From Adineta vaga (Eukaryota > Rotifera), in NCBI GenBank assembly GCA_021613535.1, contig CP075493.1, forward strand, positions 2,108,001 to 2,172,000: DNA of 64,000 nucleotides, in the 5' to 3' direction. The stretch's first letter is position 1. Each line of letters opens with the position of its first letter. A program made the translations under genes and the position numbers. Shown in pieces: positions 1 through 11,249 of this stretch. The notes beneath the pieces are model-generated. The model was not told the origin of the DNA and did no database searches. It was given only the letters and a program-made list of their open reading frames with translations.

Positions 1-2278
1 TTCATAGGTCTAAAATATAATTTATCTATTTCAATAATTCGAATGAAATACAAAGATTACGTACAGCTCGACTTTCAACATGAGTTGAACAGAATATTGT
101 TAACGTAATAAATAAAACCGCCAATGTGCAAAATATTTTCAACATTGTCATTTCGAAAATTCTTCAAAAAAATATACGAATTAATCTAGAAAAATTTGCA
201 TATGAAATCTCTATGTGTTCGTCTATGAACGTTCCGAAGAATGTCAAGTAGAAAATATGAAAGAATAAAAAGAAACGTGTAGATATTTACTCAACACTGT
301 GATTTGTCTAATTGACATGCAAACAAATCTTTTTTTTTCTGTCGATTTCTATGAACAACGATACAGTGTCCTTATTCCTAGGTCATCTATAGTTCACTTA
401 CCGGTATTATTTTTCCCGAAACTAATCAATGAAAATTTCATGTCAACGTTTAATTCCTCAATTGGATTCGTCATGCGCATAACACGATTCACTTCGTCAT
501 CTGTATATCAAGTCTCTTTATATTCCCATCTAATTGAATGAAATACATAGAAGTTGAACTTGACTTTTCGTATAGAGAAAAAAAATTCTCACAACAATCT
601 CACTCGGAAACGATCTTAATAATATAAAACTTGTTAGCTTTGTTATTTATATATATAGAAAACTAATGAGGAGGAGAAAGAGAGAGAGAGAGTGAGAGAG
701 AAGGAGAAAAAAGCTCATCTAGTGTTTATCAATATCCGGAATGGTTTGTTTTTCCTAATGTAAATTAACATTTCAGTCTCGTTTTTTCGTTTCTGCATCA
801 TTTCAACATCCAACCGATAAAGTTAATATATACAACACCATGATAAGGAAAACAACATATGGTTTTATTCGACGGTATATAAATGAAATATCATGTCATG
901 AAAACCAACAAATATTTCAAGAGAATTAAATTAGATTTTTATTCTTCAATGTTGCATATCGAACGAAATGATACATAACAAAAATTCGATGGATGAATTT
1001 GCATAACAATATGGAAATGATCAAAATTGGTGATAAAATCTTCAAAGATTTTTCAAGGTTATTGAGAACAAAGTTTCAATCGTATAAATCTAAGCTAACT
1101 AACAATGTGAACTGATTTAATTAATATTCATTTATTCAAATGAATCAATGGGATATCTATTTAGATAATTCATGTGAAATTATTTGACATATTTTCTAAA
1201 TATATCAATTTGGAACATCGAGAAAATGTCTTTTAAGTCAAAGTTTGTGCAAATTCTTCATCATACTGACTCAATTGATAGTAAATACTAAAAGATTTAT
1301 ATTTCTAACTGGAACGAGAAAAATGTTTTGAAATTTTAACTTTGTGTATTCTAGAAATTGTGCTTATTAATAATTCTCTCTGATAAATTAAGAGTTAATA
1401 CTAATAAACGCATGATCAGTCACGTATGCTATCAAAATAACATATTTATTTGATCTTCTTTTTCGACGAACAAAATACTTTAAGGCACTTCAATTGTATC
1501 GTTCAATAAATACGCCTTCTTCTCTACTTCCCAAAATATTTCATAGTAATTGACGTTCAAATTACAAAATAAATACATTACTATAGAATGATCAACATCA
1601 TCAATATAAGAGTTGAATAGAGAGCACTTATCTCTCACAAGAAATGGTTTTGATGATACAGATCTTATTTAAAAAAAAAACTTGTTGAATGTCATGATGT
1701 TTTCTAACGTTCGATCAATCATTACAAACGTCCGCTACATCGCATTGTATTCGAAAGCAATGTCGAGTTTTCTTCATTATCAATAAACTTATTTTATCTG
1801 AAATCTCCTTTTATAATTTTGTTAAGACGATTAAGAAAATGAAATTTGATTAAATGCTCTATTTTAGAAAAATTTGACTTTATTCATCATTCGGTCACGT
1901 TAGGGATAACTAGTACAGACCAATAGTATCAGTTAGAAACAGAATTTCATGCTCTTCTCTAATTCATATCGAACATTTGCTTTTGAAGAACTCAAAATAA
2001 TTTTGTTTTGTACTTTAACAGACGTGTACTTAAATATTTCACTATGCTTTCGTTTCAAAAGAAAATGTTTAGCATAGATTCTTAGAGAGCATGAAATCCA
2101 GCTTTCAATTGATACTTTTCGGTCTACAACAATTGTTTCCAAGTGTCTGAAAAAAATAGACGAATATTTTGTACCATGAATTTCCTTGCCATAGGTTATA
2201 AATACATTTAATTCAAAGATTAATAAAATAAGTATGACAACAACATTTATATGAAGTTTTAAAAAGTGTTAATTTTGA
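1..2278. other. AT-rich stretch with no convincing gene
   Basis: No long open frame or domain is visible. An AG-dinucleotide run lies near 685-701. The only gene-like signal is a minus-strand candidate exon at 402-500, listed separately. The region may hold 3' flanking sequence of the GPCR gene that ends at 2279. Confidence 0.5.
402..500 (-). other. Possible isolated coding exon
   Basis: On the minus strand a 99-nt open segment is bounded by an acceptor-like TATACAG and a consensus donor GTAAGT. It would encode about 32 residues including VMRMTNPIEELNVDMKFSL. A following acceptor-like site near 310 would add a few residues and a stop. No homology is recognised and no upstream exon is clear. 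It could be the end of a small spliced gene, a degenerate fragment or chance. Confidence 0.2.
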
Positions 2279-3274
2279 TTAAAGATAAATATTTCGATTT
2301 GTAACTGTTTGACGTCTTCTCGAAATACTTTGATCAGGATTTATACGACGAAGATTTCTATAATTTCTAAGAATTAATTGTTTACAATCTTGACGAAATG
2401 ATACTGATGAAATGTAATATGTATAAAATGGGGTTGTACTAAATATATATATCATCAAAAGTCCAGCATTCAATGCAAAATATTCAATTTGAAGTAGTTG
2501 TACACTTTTATTTAGTATAATAAATTGAGTAATCATTCTTTCCAGATAAACTACTGTTAATGGAGTAGTTGTTATTATATAAATAATCACTTCACTCAAA
2601 ACAAGAATCAATAAATCTCGATCTCGTCGTTTTAAACAAGTATTTCTATTATTTAATTCTTGACCTGTTGGTTGAATACGACTACGTAATTGTTTCATAT
2701 TTCTATAAGTTAAATAAGCAAATACACATATTGTAATCGATGGAATTGATCCAATAAATATTATAGCATAAAATCCATAAAATGTAGCATAACCACCCGA
2801 TACAGCACATTGACCATTGTAAACATCTGACCATATAAGTGCATGACTAGCAGCAATTGCCCAAAAAATATATGCATAGAAAGTGAAATATTTTGCTCGT
2901 TTAGGTGTACTGAATGCTCTTAACCCAGCACGATTACTTGTAATCATATAACGATCAATGCATGCAAATATGACAAGAGTTTTTGTAACTTGACCAAGAA
3001 ATGCTGGAGTAAATATTGAAAGTCGACAGAGAATTAATGAACGAATTGTACTGTCAGTATAAGCATATGCATGAATTCGAAATAAACCACAGATTGTTAA
3101 ATAAAGAATATTTGTTACAGCTGAATTCATTAAATAAATTGAACATGCATTATGTTTTTGTCGATAAAAAAGTATGAGAACAAAGATATTGCCAATGTCT
3201 CCTAAAGATAGAAGGATTGGATAACTATAAAAGTTAATTTGAGTTTGAATAAATGGTAATATTGATGTTGACAT
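2279..3274 (-). CDS. Rhodopsin-like (class A) orphan G-protein-coupled receptor
   Basis: This intronless 331-residue ORF has seven hydrophobic segments spread over the protein. After TM3 it carries an intact DRY box (IDRYMI). There is no N-terminal signal peptide. TM7 ends in a TTPFYTYYI stretch where NPxxY is expected, so that motif is degenerate. The C-terminal tail is short, basic and rich in Arg. The layout resembles the very large, mostly intronless families of peptide or chemosensory-type receptors in bdelloid rotifers; that family placement is from general knowledge. Ligand and coupling cannot be read from the sequence. The start at 3274 gives a short extracellular N-terminus directly before TM1. 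Confidence 0.85.
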   Translation of the reverse strand: MSTSILPFIQTQINFYSYPILLSLGDIGNIFVLILFYRQKHNACSIYLMNSAVTNILYLTICGLFRIHAYAYTDSTIRSLILCRLSIFTPAFLGQVTKTLVIFACIDRYMITSNRAGLRAFSTPKRAKYFTFYAYIFWAIAASHALIWSDVYNGQCAVSGGYATFYGFYAIIFIGSIPSITICVFAYLTYRNMKQLRSRIQPTGQELNNRNTCLKRRDRDLLILVLSEVIIYIITTTPLTVVYLERMITQFIILNKSVQLLQIEYFALNAGLLMIYIFSTTPFYTYYISSVSFRQDCKQLILRNYRNLRRINPDQSISRRRQTVTNRNIYL

Positions 3275-4773
3275 TATTATGAATGATTAGAAGTTTGAAA
3301 TTTTGTTTAGAAAATTGAAGAAATGTGATTTATCATCATATTTTATCTTGACTTATATTTAGAGAGAACGTTTTTGAAAAGAATCTTGTGCTTGAGTAAA
3401 TCATTCTCTTTCAAGAGTCATTTCCAAGAATTTAAAATATTAAAAGATTTCTCAAAAGTAGTATTAATACTTTAATCTTCTTCTTTGTTAAGATTACTCG
3501 TGACATGAAAGTATTATGATTTTCCACTGAAAGATTGTGATCAATTAGTACTAGTAGTTCAACACAAAGTTATTGCACTACAATTTTCATATATAATGCG
3601 ATAACTAAAGTAGGACATAGATGGATAGTACGCTATCTTCTAGTAAAAACATTAAATCCGTTATGTTTTGGCTCTATGTATCAACCAATTCTATTGTAGT
3701 ATGTAGAAGTTTGACTTTGTTGCTTAAGCAGACGAAAATTTTGAAACAACGCGCTTCTTCAATAAATTTTTGTCTGCCTAAGGAGATTTTGCTTGCAGAA
3801 TGCATAATTTGTGTACTATCATCTGTTTATATTCGATGTCAAGATGCGTTCTGCATATATATACCTGATAATGTGCAAGAATCGGCGTTATATTGCATTA
3901 TCATGTGTATCATTCGTTTTTAGAGATGTTCTACGATTAGAAGGCATTGAAGCGCATTTTGTAGAACTAATGATAAAACAATGCTATAAATTCCAATGTA
4001 ACATAATATCAATTATTTTGATCGTATAGTATGAGTAGAATTTTCAATAAATATCGAACTTTCGGATTGTTTTCGATGTATTTTCATTTTAGACAAGTTT
4101 CTTTATGATACTTTTCAAGAATCAAAAAACTTTCTCTTGAAATTATTTCAATTCGTATATAAATGAATGAACAAGTATCATCAACAATAAACTCGATACC
4201 AAATGGATTCATGTTATAGATATCTCCATCATAGATGCCGTAAGTAGTCTGATAGATTTTCAACAAACATTTCAATATCTTACTATTTATCTGCATGTGT
4301 CTATTAACTAATCTATGTTGTTATTTTTTTTCTTTTGACCGACTGTTATTGTCTATTTCCGTCGAGTCGAACGAATATAATATATAGAAAAAAAAACATT
4401 TCTCTTTTATCGTTTGTATTTGCCATCTTCAAGGCAAAGCAGTCGACCTCTCTACTATAGAACGAAAGAGAAAGAAGAAAACAGAAAGAAAAGAAAAGAA
4501 CGACAACAATAAACATATACGCACAAGCACACATCTACGTCGACCAATTATACCCTTGCACATTCGTTTTTTCTATCGTTGATTTCATCATCGTTTGCCA
4601 ATAGTGAAAATCTCGATCTAGTTGGACCATTTATAACCAATGTAAGTAGCAATAAAGCTCGGGTTGGTTGCCTAATTCCCACCAGTTGATTTAAAGATAG
4701 AATCAGATGAATATCTTATTGAAAATATTGAACGACATGTATAGTTATTTTCTTTGTTCTAGTCCGTTAAATA
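3275..4773. other. Intergenic, GPCR promoter side and upstream of NF-YA
   Basis: Several small overlapping frames occur (for example 3621-3923 + and 4084-4296 -), but none shows domains or splice structure. A polypyrimidine tract with AG at 4761-4762 lies 11 nt before the NF-YA start and looks like a 3' splice site, either a 5'UTR intron end or a trans-splice acceptor. Confidence 0.5.
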
Positions 4774-5755
4774 ATGGATTCAGGATTACAGGTAAGAAAT
4801 CTATTTTTAACATATAACAAAATCATGAACATTCTTAGGTTGCTCAGCAAAATTCTTCACCATCAAGTGGTGGCAATGTAATTGTACTTAATAATGATAT
4901 GATGCAACAACGAACAAGTATTGGTGGACAACAAGTAATTTTCACGAAAAAGAAATTATAGTTTTTAAATTTTCATTTTACAGATTATTTTAAAAACAAG
5001 TTCATCGCCAACATCAAATTCTACACAAGGTCAAATTCTTCAAACGGCTGATGGACAATTAATTATTTTACAAAGTGCTGATCAACAACAAAATCAATCA
5101 ACACAATATGTTCAAGTTGGTGGTCAAAGTAAGAAAAAAGAAAGAAAACTGATCTCATTCTCATATGAAACATCTTTATTTAGTTTTACAATTGAGTAAC
5201 ATCCAAAGTTCTCAACAACCTCAAACCATTACGATTCCAGCTGGTGCACTACAGCTCGGTGGTAGTGGACAACAGATTGTTCAACTATCGACACCAACTA
5301 AAATGCAATCTGCATCACAGAATGGTTCAGTAATCATGGTAAGGTTCTTATTAATAAGACTTCTGATAATCATTGAAATATTTAGATGATGCCAGGAAAT
5401 TCAGGTCAATTACAAACTGTTCAGATGCAAACATCTGGTGCAACAGCAACGAATAATTCTCAAACAGCTGTAACATCTGAACCAACTGAAGAAGAACCAT
5501 TATATGTTAATGCTAAACAGTATAATCGAATTTTAAAAAGACGTGCAGCAAGAGCCAAACTTGAAGCAGAAGGAAGAATTCCACGAGAACGTAAAGTATG
5601 TTAGAAAGAATCTTTCTTGTTATTGAATTGTGAAATCAACCTATTGTTTTTTTTTCTAGCGTAAATTTCTTCATGAATCTCGTCATCGACATGCAATGAA
5701 TCGTGTCCGTGGTGCCGGTGGTCGTTTTGCTCCAGGAGCCAAGCAAAAAGCATAA
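4774..5755 (+). CDS. NFYA: Nuclear transcription factor Y subunit alpha
   Basis: Six exons are supported by GT-AG introns and consistent phases: 4774-4791, 4839-4934, 4984-5128, 5184-5338, 5386-5595 and 5660-5755, giving 239 residues. The N-terminal two thirds is Gln/Ser/Thr-rich and includes a conserved-looking IPAGALQ stretch, as in the animal NF-YA activation domain. The C-terminus holds the CBFB/NFYA domain: the NF-YB/YC-interacting helix (EPLYVNAKQYNRILKRR) and the CCAAT-binding helix (LHESRHRHAM) followed by RGAGGRFAPG. NF-YA joins NF-YB and NF-YC to bind CCAAT boxes in promoters. With these splice sites the linker (PRERKRKFLH) is one residue longer than in human or yeast. A stop codon lies in frame just before the ATG. 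EXO5 follows 350 bp downstream on the same strand. Confidence 0.95.
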
Positions 5756-6104
5756 ACTAAATCTTAAATAATTTTCTCGTATATATTTTTCTCTCTGTGA
5801 ATTGTTTTCTTTCTTTCTTCTTCATCATGTTCGCGCTTGTGTTGTGTATATTGTAAAGTCAAACAAGAGAAGATTTTTGTTTGTTTGTTTGTAGACATCT
5901 AAATGACTGCATTAGAACGAAAACAAACAGATATTTTGTTTCGTTTCCTTTTCTTCTTTTTTTTTGTTCTGGATAGTTAGTGAAAGGAAACAAGAATAAA
6001 AAATGAAAGAAAAAAACAAGTAGTGCTGTTGTTTGATATTTTGCTTTACTGCATAAAAAAAAACCCACTAAATCATCGATATTTCGTTAATTTTAGACAA
6101 TATT

Positions 6105-7482
6105 ATGCAGGAACGACAGCTAATATTTGAGTCCGTTTTACCAAGTGAACTTGATCCAGCGAGATTTTCCAAACCAGTTATTGATGGAATTGAACAAGCT
6201 TTAACAGGTAATTTCGACAGACCGGTCAGAATTAAAGTCGTTTTTCTCTTGTCTTCTAGTTACATGTGCCAATGGTGAAGTTGTTACACGAAATCCTGCA
6301 GAACCAAAAATCGCTCCATCAATAAAAGATGATTTTGATGATGATGAGTTAGTTGCATTTGCTGAAAATTTAGAAAATATACCTCCTGATCTCGCCGAAA
6401 AACGTGAAAAGAAAAAAGATCGACCAAATAATCCTCTATTCAAATATCGTCGTGGTGTTCTTTCTGTTTCGGATTTATCTGCACAAATTTGGTGTGAACA
6501 ACAGTTGAATTATAAATTTCTCTATCCATATGTTCTTAATGATGATGGAGAAATCAAACGTGTTGATGATAAGCCACATATGTTATGCGGAACAGCATTA
6601 CATTTAGAACGTGAACTAGAAATTCAAACAAAAATCACTATTGAATGTAAAACACGTGAAGATTCCTATGGTGTACGTTTATTGAATATGATACAAGGAA
6701 TCAATGGTTTACTAACATGGAATAAACCAAATGAACGATATATAACACGTGAAATGCCTGTAAGATATATGAATTCGACAAAAAAATGAAATATTAATCT
6801 TCGTTCTTTTAGATTTTTGGAAATATGTATGGTGGTAAATTATATTTTCGTGGTATAATTGATGAAATTAATTATGATCCACGAACGAATCAATTAGAAG
6901 TTGTTGAATTTAAAACTCGTGCATCGAAAACACCACCTAAACCTCAACAAACTTATACACATGAAGTTCAAGTGAATATATATCGAACATTACTCGATGA
7001 ACTTATTCAAGGACAAGCGGATAAAACGCTTTATTTCGAACGATACAATTTAGAATCATCGATAGCATTATGTGATTCTGTACGAAATGAATATAAAGAA
7101 CGTGGATTTGCAGATATTAATACATTAGAAAATGCTTTTGATCTATTAATGAAATTAGCATTTCAAATGCCAACAATAACAACAAGTAGAGATATCTCTA
7201 ATAGAGAATCGATTTGACTTTGAAGTTATTTTAGATGGTTCTATTGAATATATTCTTCAATCAGATGCTAGTTGGAAGCATCGGAAAGAATTTGGACGTA
7301 ATGAAAAGCAACTTCAAGAATTACTTGAAAAATCTGAACCATTCTGGCTCGGTACACGTGAACCAGAAGGTGTGGATATCGAAGATGCTTATAAATGTCA
7401 ATGGTGTGATTATAAAGAAATTTGTACATGGCGTGAAGAAAAAGCGAATGAATTTTCACGAAAAAAACGACGTTTAAATTGA
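6105..7482 (+). CDS. EXO5: Exonuclease V (DEM1/EXO5 family), with a frame break near 7190-7204
   Basis: Exons are 6105-6207, 6260-6759 and 6813 onwards, about 424 residues. EXO5 is a PD-(D/E)xK single-strand DNA exonuclease of mitochondria or nucleus with a 4Fe-4S cluster. Visible features are the first cluster cysteine in SAQIWCEQQ, the nuclease core GIIDEI then EVVEFKTRA (D...ExK), and the C-terminal cluster YKCQWCDYKEICTW (C-x2-C-x5-C). Between the nuclease core and the C-terminal cluster the frame must shift by one. The first frame stops at 7215-7217, whereas the conserved continuation LIENRFDFEV runs in another frame. A 19-nt GT...AG stretch at 7186-7204 would restore the frame, but so would one lost CT unit in the CTCT run at 7194-7199. 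Both ends are otherwise well conserved. The ATG lies 8 nt after an AG with a T-rich tract. Confidence 0.88.
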
Positions 7483-7634
7483 AAACAAAACTTTTCTACT
7501 TTCTATCATTTGACTTTTGTCATGTATATAATGTAAAGATCTATCTGTGCCTTGTGATATCATTCTCTTTTTTGTTCCTCTTGTCTCAATAAGAAACAAC
7601 TTTCAATGGATATTTCTATGTTTTCTTTTTCTAG

Positions 7635-8726
7635 ATGGCTAATCCAAAACGAACGATTTATGTCGGTGGTTTAGGTGAAGAAGTCGATGAGAAAACATTA
7701 CATGCAGCTTTTATTCCCTTCGGTGATATCTTTGAAATTCAATTGCCTATGGATTACGAAACACAAAAACATCGTGGTTTTGGTTTTGTTGAATATGAAA
7801 CAGCGGAAGATGCAGCAGCAGCTATTGATAATATGAATGATGCAGAATTATTTGGTCGAGCAATACGTGTAAATCTAGCTAAACCAGTTCATCTCAAAGA
7901 AACAAGTTCAAAACCCGTCTGGTCAGAAGATCAATGGCTATCGGAAGCAATGAATTCGGTTGAAAAAGATGGCACATCTACGGATGATATCAATAATAAT
8001 AATAATAATAATCCAGCAGCTGTAGTGAAATCGGTGGAAAATCTTTCGAAAGAAAATGAGACTGATGAAATTGATTTGGATACAGGTCGACCACTATCAA
8101 AACGAATTAAATCAACAACAAATCCACGTGTTTATCTTGATATTGAAATTAATGGTAGTCGAGCAGGAAGACTAGTATTTACATTATATGCAGATATTGT
8201 TCCATTAACAGCGGAAAATTTTCGTTGTTTATGTACACATGAAAAAGGTTTTGGTTATCGACATACATCATTTCATCGTATTATTAGAGAATTCATGGCA
8301 CAAGGTGGTGATATGACAAAAGGCAATGGAACTGGAGGAAAATCCATCTATGGAAGAACATTTAAAGTAATAGAAAGTAAAGATTTCGATTGTTGAGTTC
8401 TATATTGATTATTTAGGATGAAAATTTTAATTTAAAACACACACATGCTGGTCAATTATCAATGGCAAATTCCGGTTCGAATAGTAATGGTTCACAATTC
8501 TTTATAACTCTCGCTAAATGTGATTGGTTAGATAATAAACATGTATGTATCATAGATTGAATCCATGTTTAGTTTTTTTTATAGCAATGTCTTTCATTGA
8601 TTTTAGGTTGTATTCGGTGAAGTAATTGAAGGTTTTGAAGTTTTGAAAAAAATTGAAGATGCTGGGACAAAAAGTGGAACAACAACAAAAACAGTGACAA
8701 TTGTTGATTGTAATGAATTCAAATAA
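7635..8726 (+). CDS. PPIE: Peptidyl-prolyl cis-trans isomerase E (RRM plus cyclophilin)
   Basis: Three exons (7635-8366, 8417-8542, 8607-8726) encode 325 residues. Residues about 5-84 form an RRM with RNP2 (IYVGGL) and RNP1 (RGFGFVEY). A linker carries a run of seven Asn. The cyclophilin domain follows, with the catalytic/CsA-site elements [20 protein letters not shown] and WLDNKHVVFGEV, so isomerase activity is expected. In animals PPIE (Cyp33) is a nuclear spliceosome component. The ATG directly follows a T-rich tract ending in CTAG (7631-7634), a strong 3' splice-site shape, and lies only 152 bp after the EXO5 stop, as expected for a downstream gene in a trans-spliced cluster. Confidence 0.96.
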
Positions 8727-9013
8727 TGTATCTGTTTACTGATGCGTGTGTGTATATATATACTATTGTTCATCAAAGAATTTAGTTTTGATGAACTAGG
8801 AAAGTAAAACGAGAAAATTCTGTTATAAACAAGATATGCACATTGATATTATTCTTGTAAAGTCAATTATTAGACCTCAATACTATTTAAATCAAAGATT
8901 GTGTTGTGTAATATCGATGACTATTGAAATTCAAATTTAGACTTTCGCATATTAGACAGAAGTTCATTTTTATTTTCACATAAAGAAAAACTAACTAAAT
9001 AAGTTTAATATTT

Positions 9014-9664
9014 TCAATTTTCATGTGGTGGTGGTGGTGCACTGTCACTCAATTGATCACCTAAAAATAAACATAGCATCAGAAATCTTTGTACTCAGAA
9101 TATTTACCATCGAGTGGTAGAATTGATTTGATCCAAAATGCATTGAGAAGATGATCAATCTTAGGACGACCAGAATTAGGATGTAAAAGAATAGTAAGAT
9201 TACCATGATTGATAGAAATAAAGTTTACAGCATCAATAAATTGTTCTAATGGTAAATAAATACCCCATGAACCAATTGGATGTGGTCTAAATTTAAATTG
9301 TTCTAGAAATGAATATTTTCAAAATGAAATCATACCCAATAGGTGCCATATTTAAGTCCCAATGACAAATTTTTGGACACCAAGTTTCACAATCATCATT
9401 ACAACTATCAACATTAAATTTTTGAAGAAATTGATTTCGTAATACAGTTGCTTCATTGGTTTGATTTTCATTTTTTTGTAAGAAATAAACATGAATATGA
9501 TATGAATAATATGTGATATTATCATTCAATGGTAAATTTCCCAAATTAAATTGATCTTTTGTCATTAACAAATCCTCAAGGGTACCATGTTGTATAACAT
9601 GTGCATTTGAAAATAGATTACTAACGATGTAAATCAATGTAATAAATAAAAACTTAGATGACAT
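9014..9664 (-). CDS. DOPA 4,5-dioxygenase family protein, secreted
   Basis: Exons are 9336-9664, 9108-9286 and 9014-9060, giving 184 residues. The second acceptor was chosen because it restores the conserved APIGPHPIGSW join; the nearer AG gives a stop. Residues 1-22 form a hydrophobic signal peptide. Family marks are YHIHVYF near the start, HWDLNMAPIGPHPIGSW, ILLHPNSG and DHLLNAFW, with histidines spaced as in Pfam DOPA_dioxygen proteins (bacterial and fungal extradiol-type ring-opening dioxygenases). Two extra cysteine clusters (DSCNDDCETWCPKIC) suggest disulfides. The tail is Pro/His-rich. The substrate is unknown. The family is uncommon in animals, so an acquired origin with later gain of introns and signal peptide is plausible. 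It is convergent with PPIE. Confidence 0.85.
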
Positions 9665-10295
9665 TTTGTATTTTGATGTAAATATCTAAAATCAAGATTG
9701 ATTGTTCGTATATATATATATATGCGCTATATTGCAAAAGATTGCAATTATATAATGACAATGTGAAAGATAAGAATGACGAAGTTTTTTTTTCTCAAGA
9801 AGATAATTTTCATAGTAATGACAAATCAGGGCTCCAGATGGGATGATATGGGACAGAAAAATCAGTCCATAGGATGATATTTCAATATTGTCCCACAGAA
9901 TCTCTTAGTAAAGCATCGTCATTTGTTTACAGATTTCTGTGATATTCTGACATTCCTCGTGCCTTAGTTCTTTCGTCTCTTTTTTATATTTGCTGAAAAT
10001 CGACGGTATTTGCAAAGTATGAGTAGATCACTCATAATTAAATGATACTCCGTTTGTGCTTTCCTTAGATAAATCTGAATCATGTCATGTTCACCAATAC
10101 TTTTTATTATATCCTAAACACTATCGTTACAGAGAACTTGCAAATCCTTCTGAAACAATGGTTTATTATTTCCATTGACTTTTTCTCTATACATAGACTT
10201 TCTGTCCTGGAAGATTTAAAAAAAGATCAGAAAAATTACAAGTAAATAATGATAATGTGGAAGATAATCATCATTGCTGAATGAAAAATAAAGGT
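9665..10295. other. Intergenic, no gene seen
   Basis: A TA-dinucleotide run lies near 9711-9722. At about 9837-9900 there is a less AT-rich patch containing GGGATGATATGGGACAG and a loosely related GATGATATTTC...GTCCCAC. No open frame of note. Confidence 0.5.
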
Positions 10296-11153
10296 TTATA
10301 AATATTGCATTGATTCTATGTCAAATCGATTTGATGATGTGTCTTGTCGAGCATCACCTTCTAAAATCATTCCTGAAATTTTTTCTTCTTTCTCATCATT
10401 AATATCTAAGTGTACAATCAATATTCGTTGACTTGTTGGAATCAAATGAATTTCCGAATTTCGAATGATATTTCTTGTCCAAAAAGCAATAGCTGTACTA
10501 ACAGCACCAGTTCCACATGCTTGAGTTTCATCATAAACACCATTTTCATATGTTCGTAAACGAATTGTTTGTTGATCATTGATTGGAAAAGCAATATTTA
10601 AATTTAAATTTCGAATACCAACTTTATCTCGATATGAATTCAAATTTTCATTCGCAAATTGGATTAAATCAAATCGATCAAATTCTTCATTCGATTGAAC
10701 TAGTTCCCGTGCATCGATAATCACATGATGACTACCAACATTCACATACGTCCATGATTCAATCAAACGTAATTCTTTATAGATAGGTAATTGTAAAGCT
10801 ACACGATCATTTCCTACTAACTTTGCTTGATATAAACAACCATTTAATATCAATTCAACTTGATTTGTTTTGAAATTACCCGTTAATATCGCATGTCGAA
10901 CAGCACATCGTGCTCCATTACCACACATAACTCCTGTTGAACCATCAGGATTGTAAAAATCGTAATTACATTTCGAATCCATTGGATCTAATTCAATTAA
11001 GACAAGAAGACCTTCAGCATCTGGTAAATGTTTTCGTTTACATAAACTTCTAACTAATAAACTATTCCATGGATTTTCAATTGTTCTCTGTCGATTATCA
11101 ACTATAACAAAACGATTTCCAGCACCAGACCAATGTTGAACTTCAATGGACAT
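10296..11153 (-). CDS. dapF: Diaminopimelate epimerase-like protein (DapF fold), bacterial type
   Basis: This intronless ORF has an open frame reaching back to 11249, but the Met at 11153 gives a normal DapF N-terminus (285 residues). DapF interconverts LL- and meso-diaminopimelate with two cysteines. Both are present: C77 in NPDGSTGVMCGNGARC and C213 in ETQACGTGAVST. The usual GNDF motif reads GNRF, and RTYENGVYDET matches the RxxERGxxET region. The PLP-independent epimerase fold is therefore credible, but substrate specificity could differ. Animals lack the lysine/peptidoglycan pathway that uses meso-DAP, so this is a candidate horizontal gene. It lies between ordinary animal genes and has host-like AT-rich composition. 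The alternative 5' extension to 11249 adds 32 residues with no family resemblance. Confidence 0.9.
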   Translation of the reverse strand: MSIEVQHWSGAGNRFVIVDNRQRTIENPWNSLLVRSLCKRKHLPDAEGLLVLIELDPMDSKCNYDFYNPDGSTGVMCGNGARCAVRHAILTGNFKTNQVELILNGCLYQAKLVGNDRVALQLPIYKELRLIESWTYVNVGSHHVIIDARELVQSNEEFDRFDLIQFANENLNSYRDKVGIRNLNLNIAFPINDQQTIRLRTYENGVYDETQACGTGAVSTAIAFWTRNIIRNSEIHLIPTSQRILIVHLDINDEKEEKISGMILEGDARQDTSSNRFDIESMQYL

Positions 11154-11249
11154 TAGATTCAAACTTTCAATAGACTTATACGAAATGAAGTTAATATTTT
11201 CGAAAGAAAAACACCAATCATATCTTTTTCTTTTATCTTTTGTAATCAA

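Noticed and set aside
299-541. Plus-strand 80-aa frame
   Set aside because: Low-complexity, no motif; the opposite strand has a better splice-bounded segment.
3621-4029. Two overlapping plus-strand small frames
   Set aside because: No domain, no splice context, mutually overlapping in different frames.
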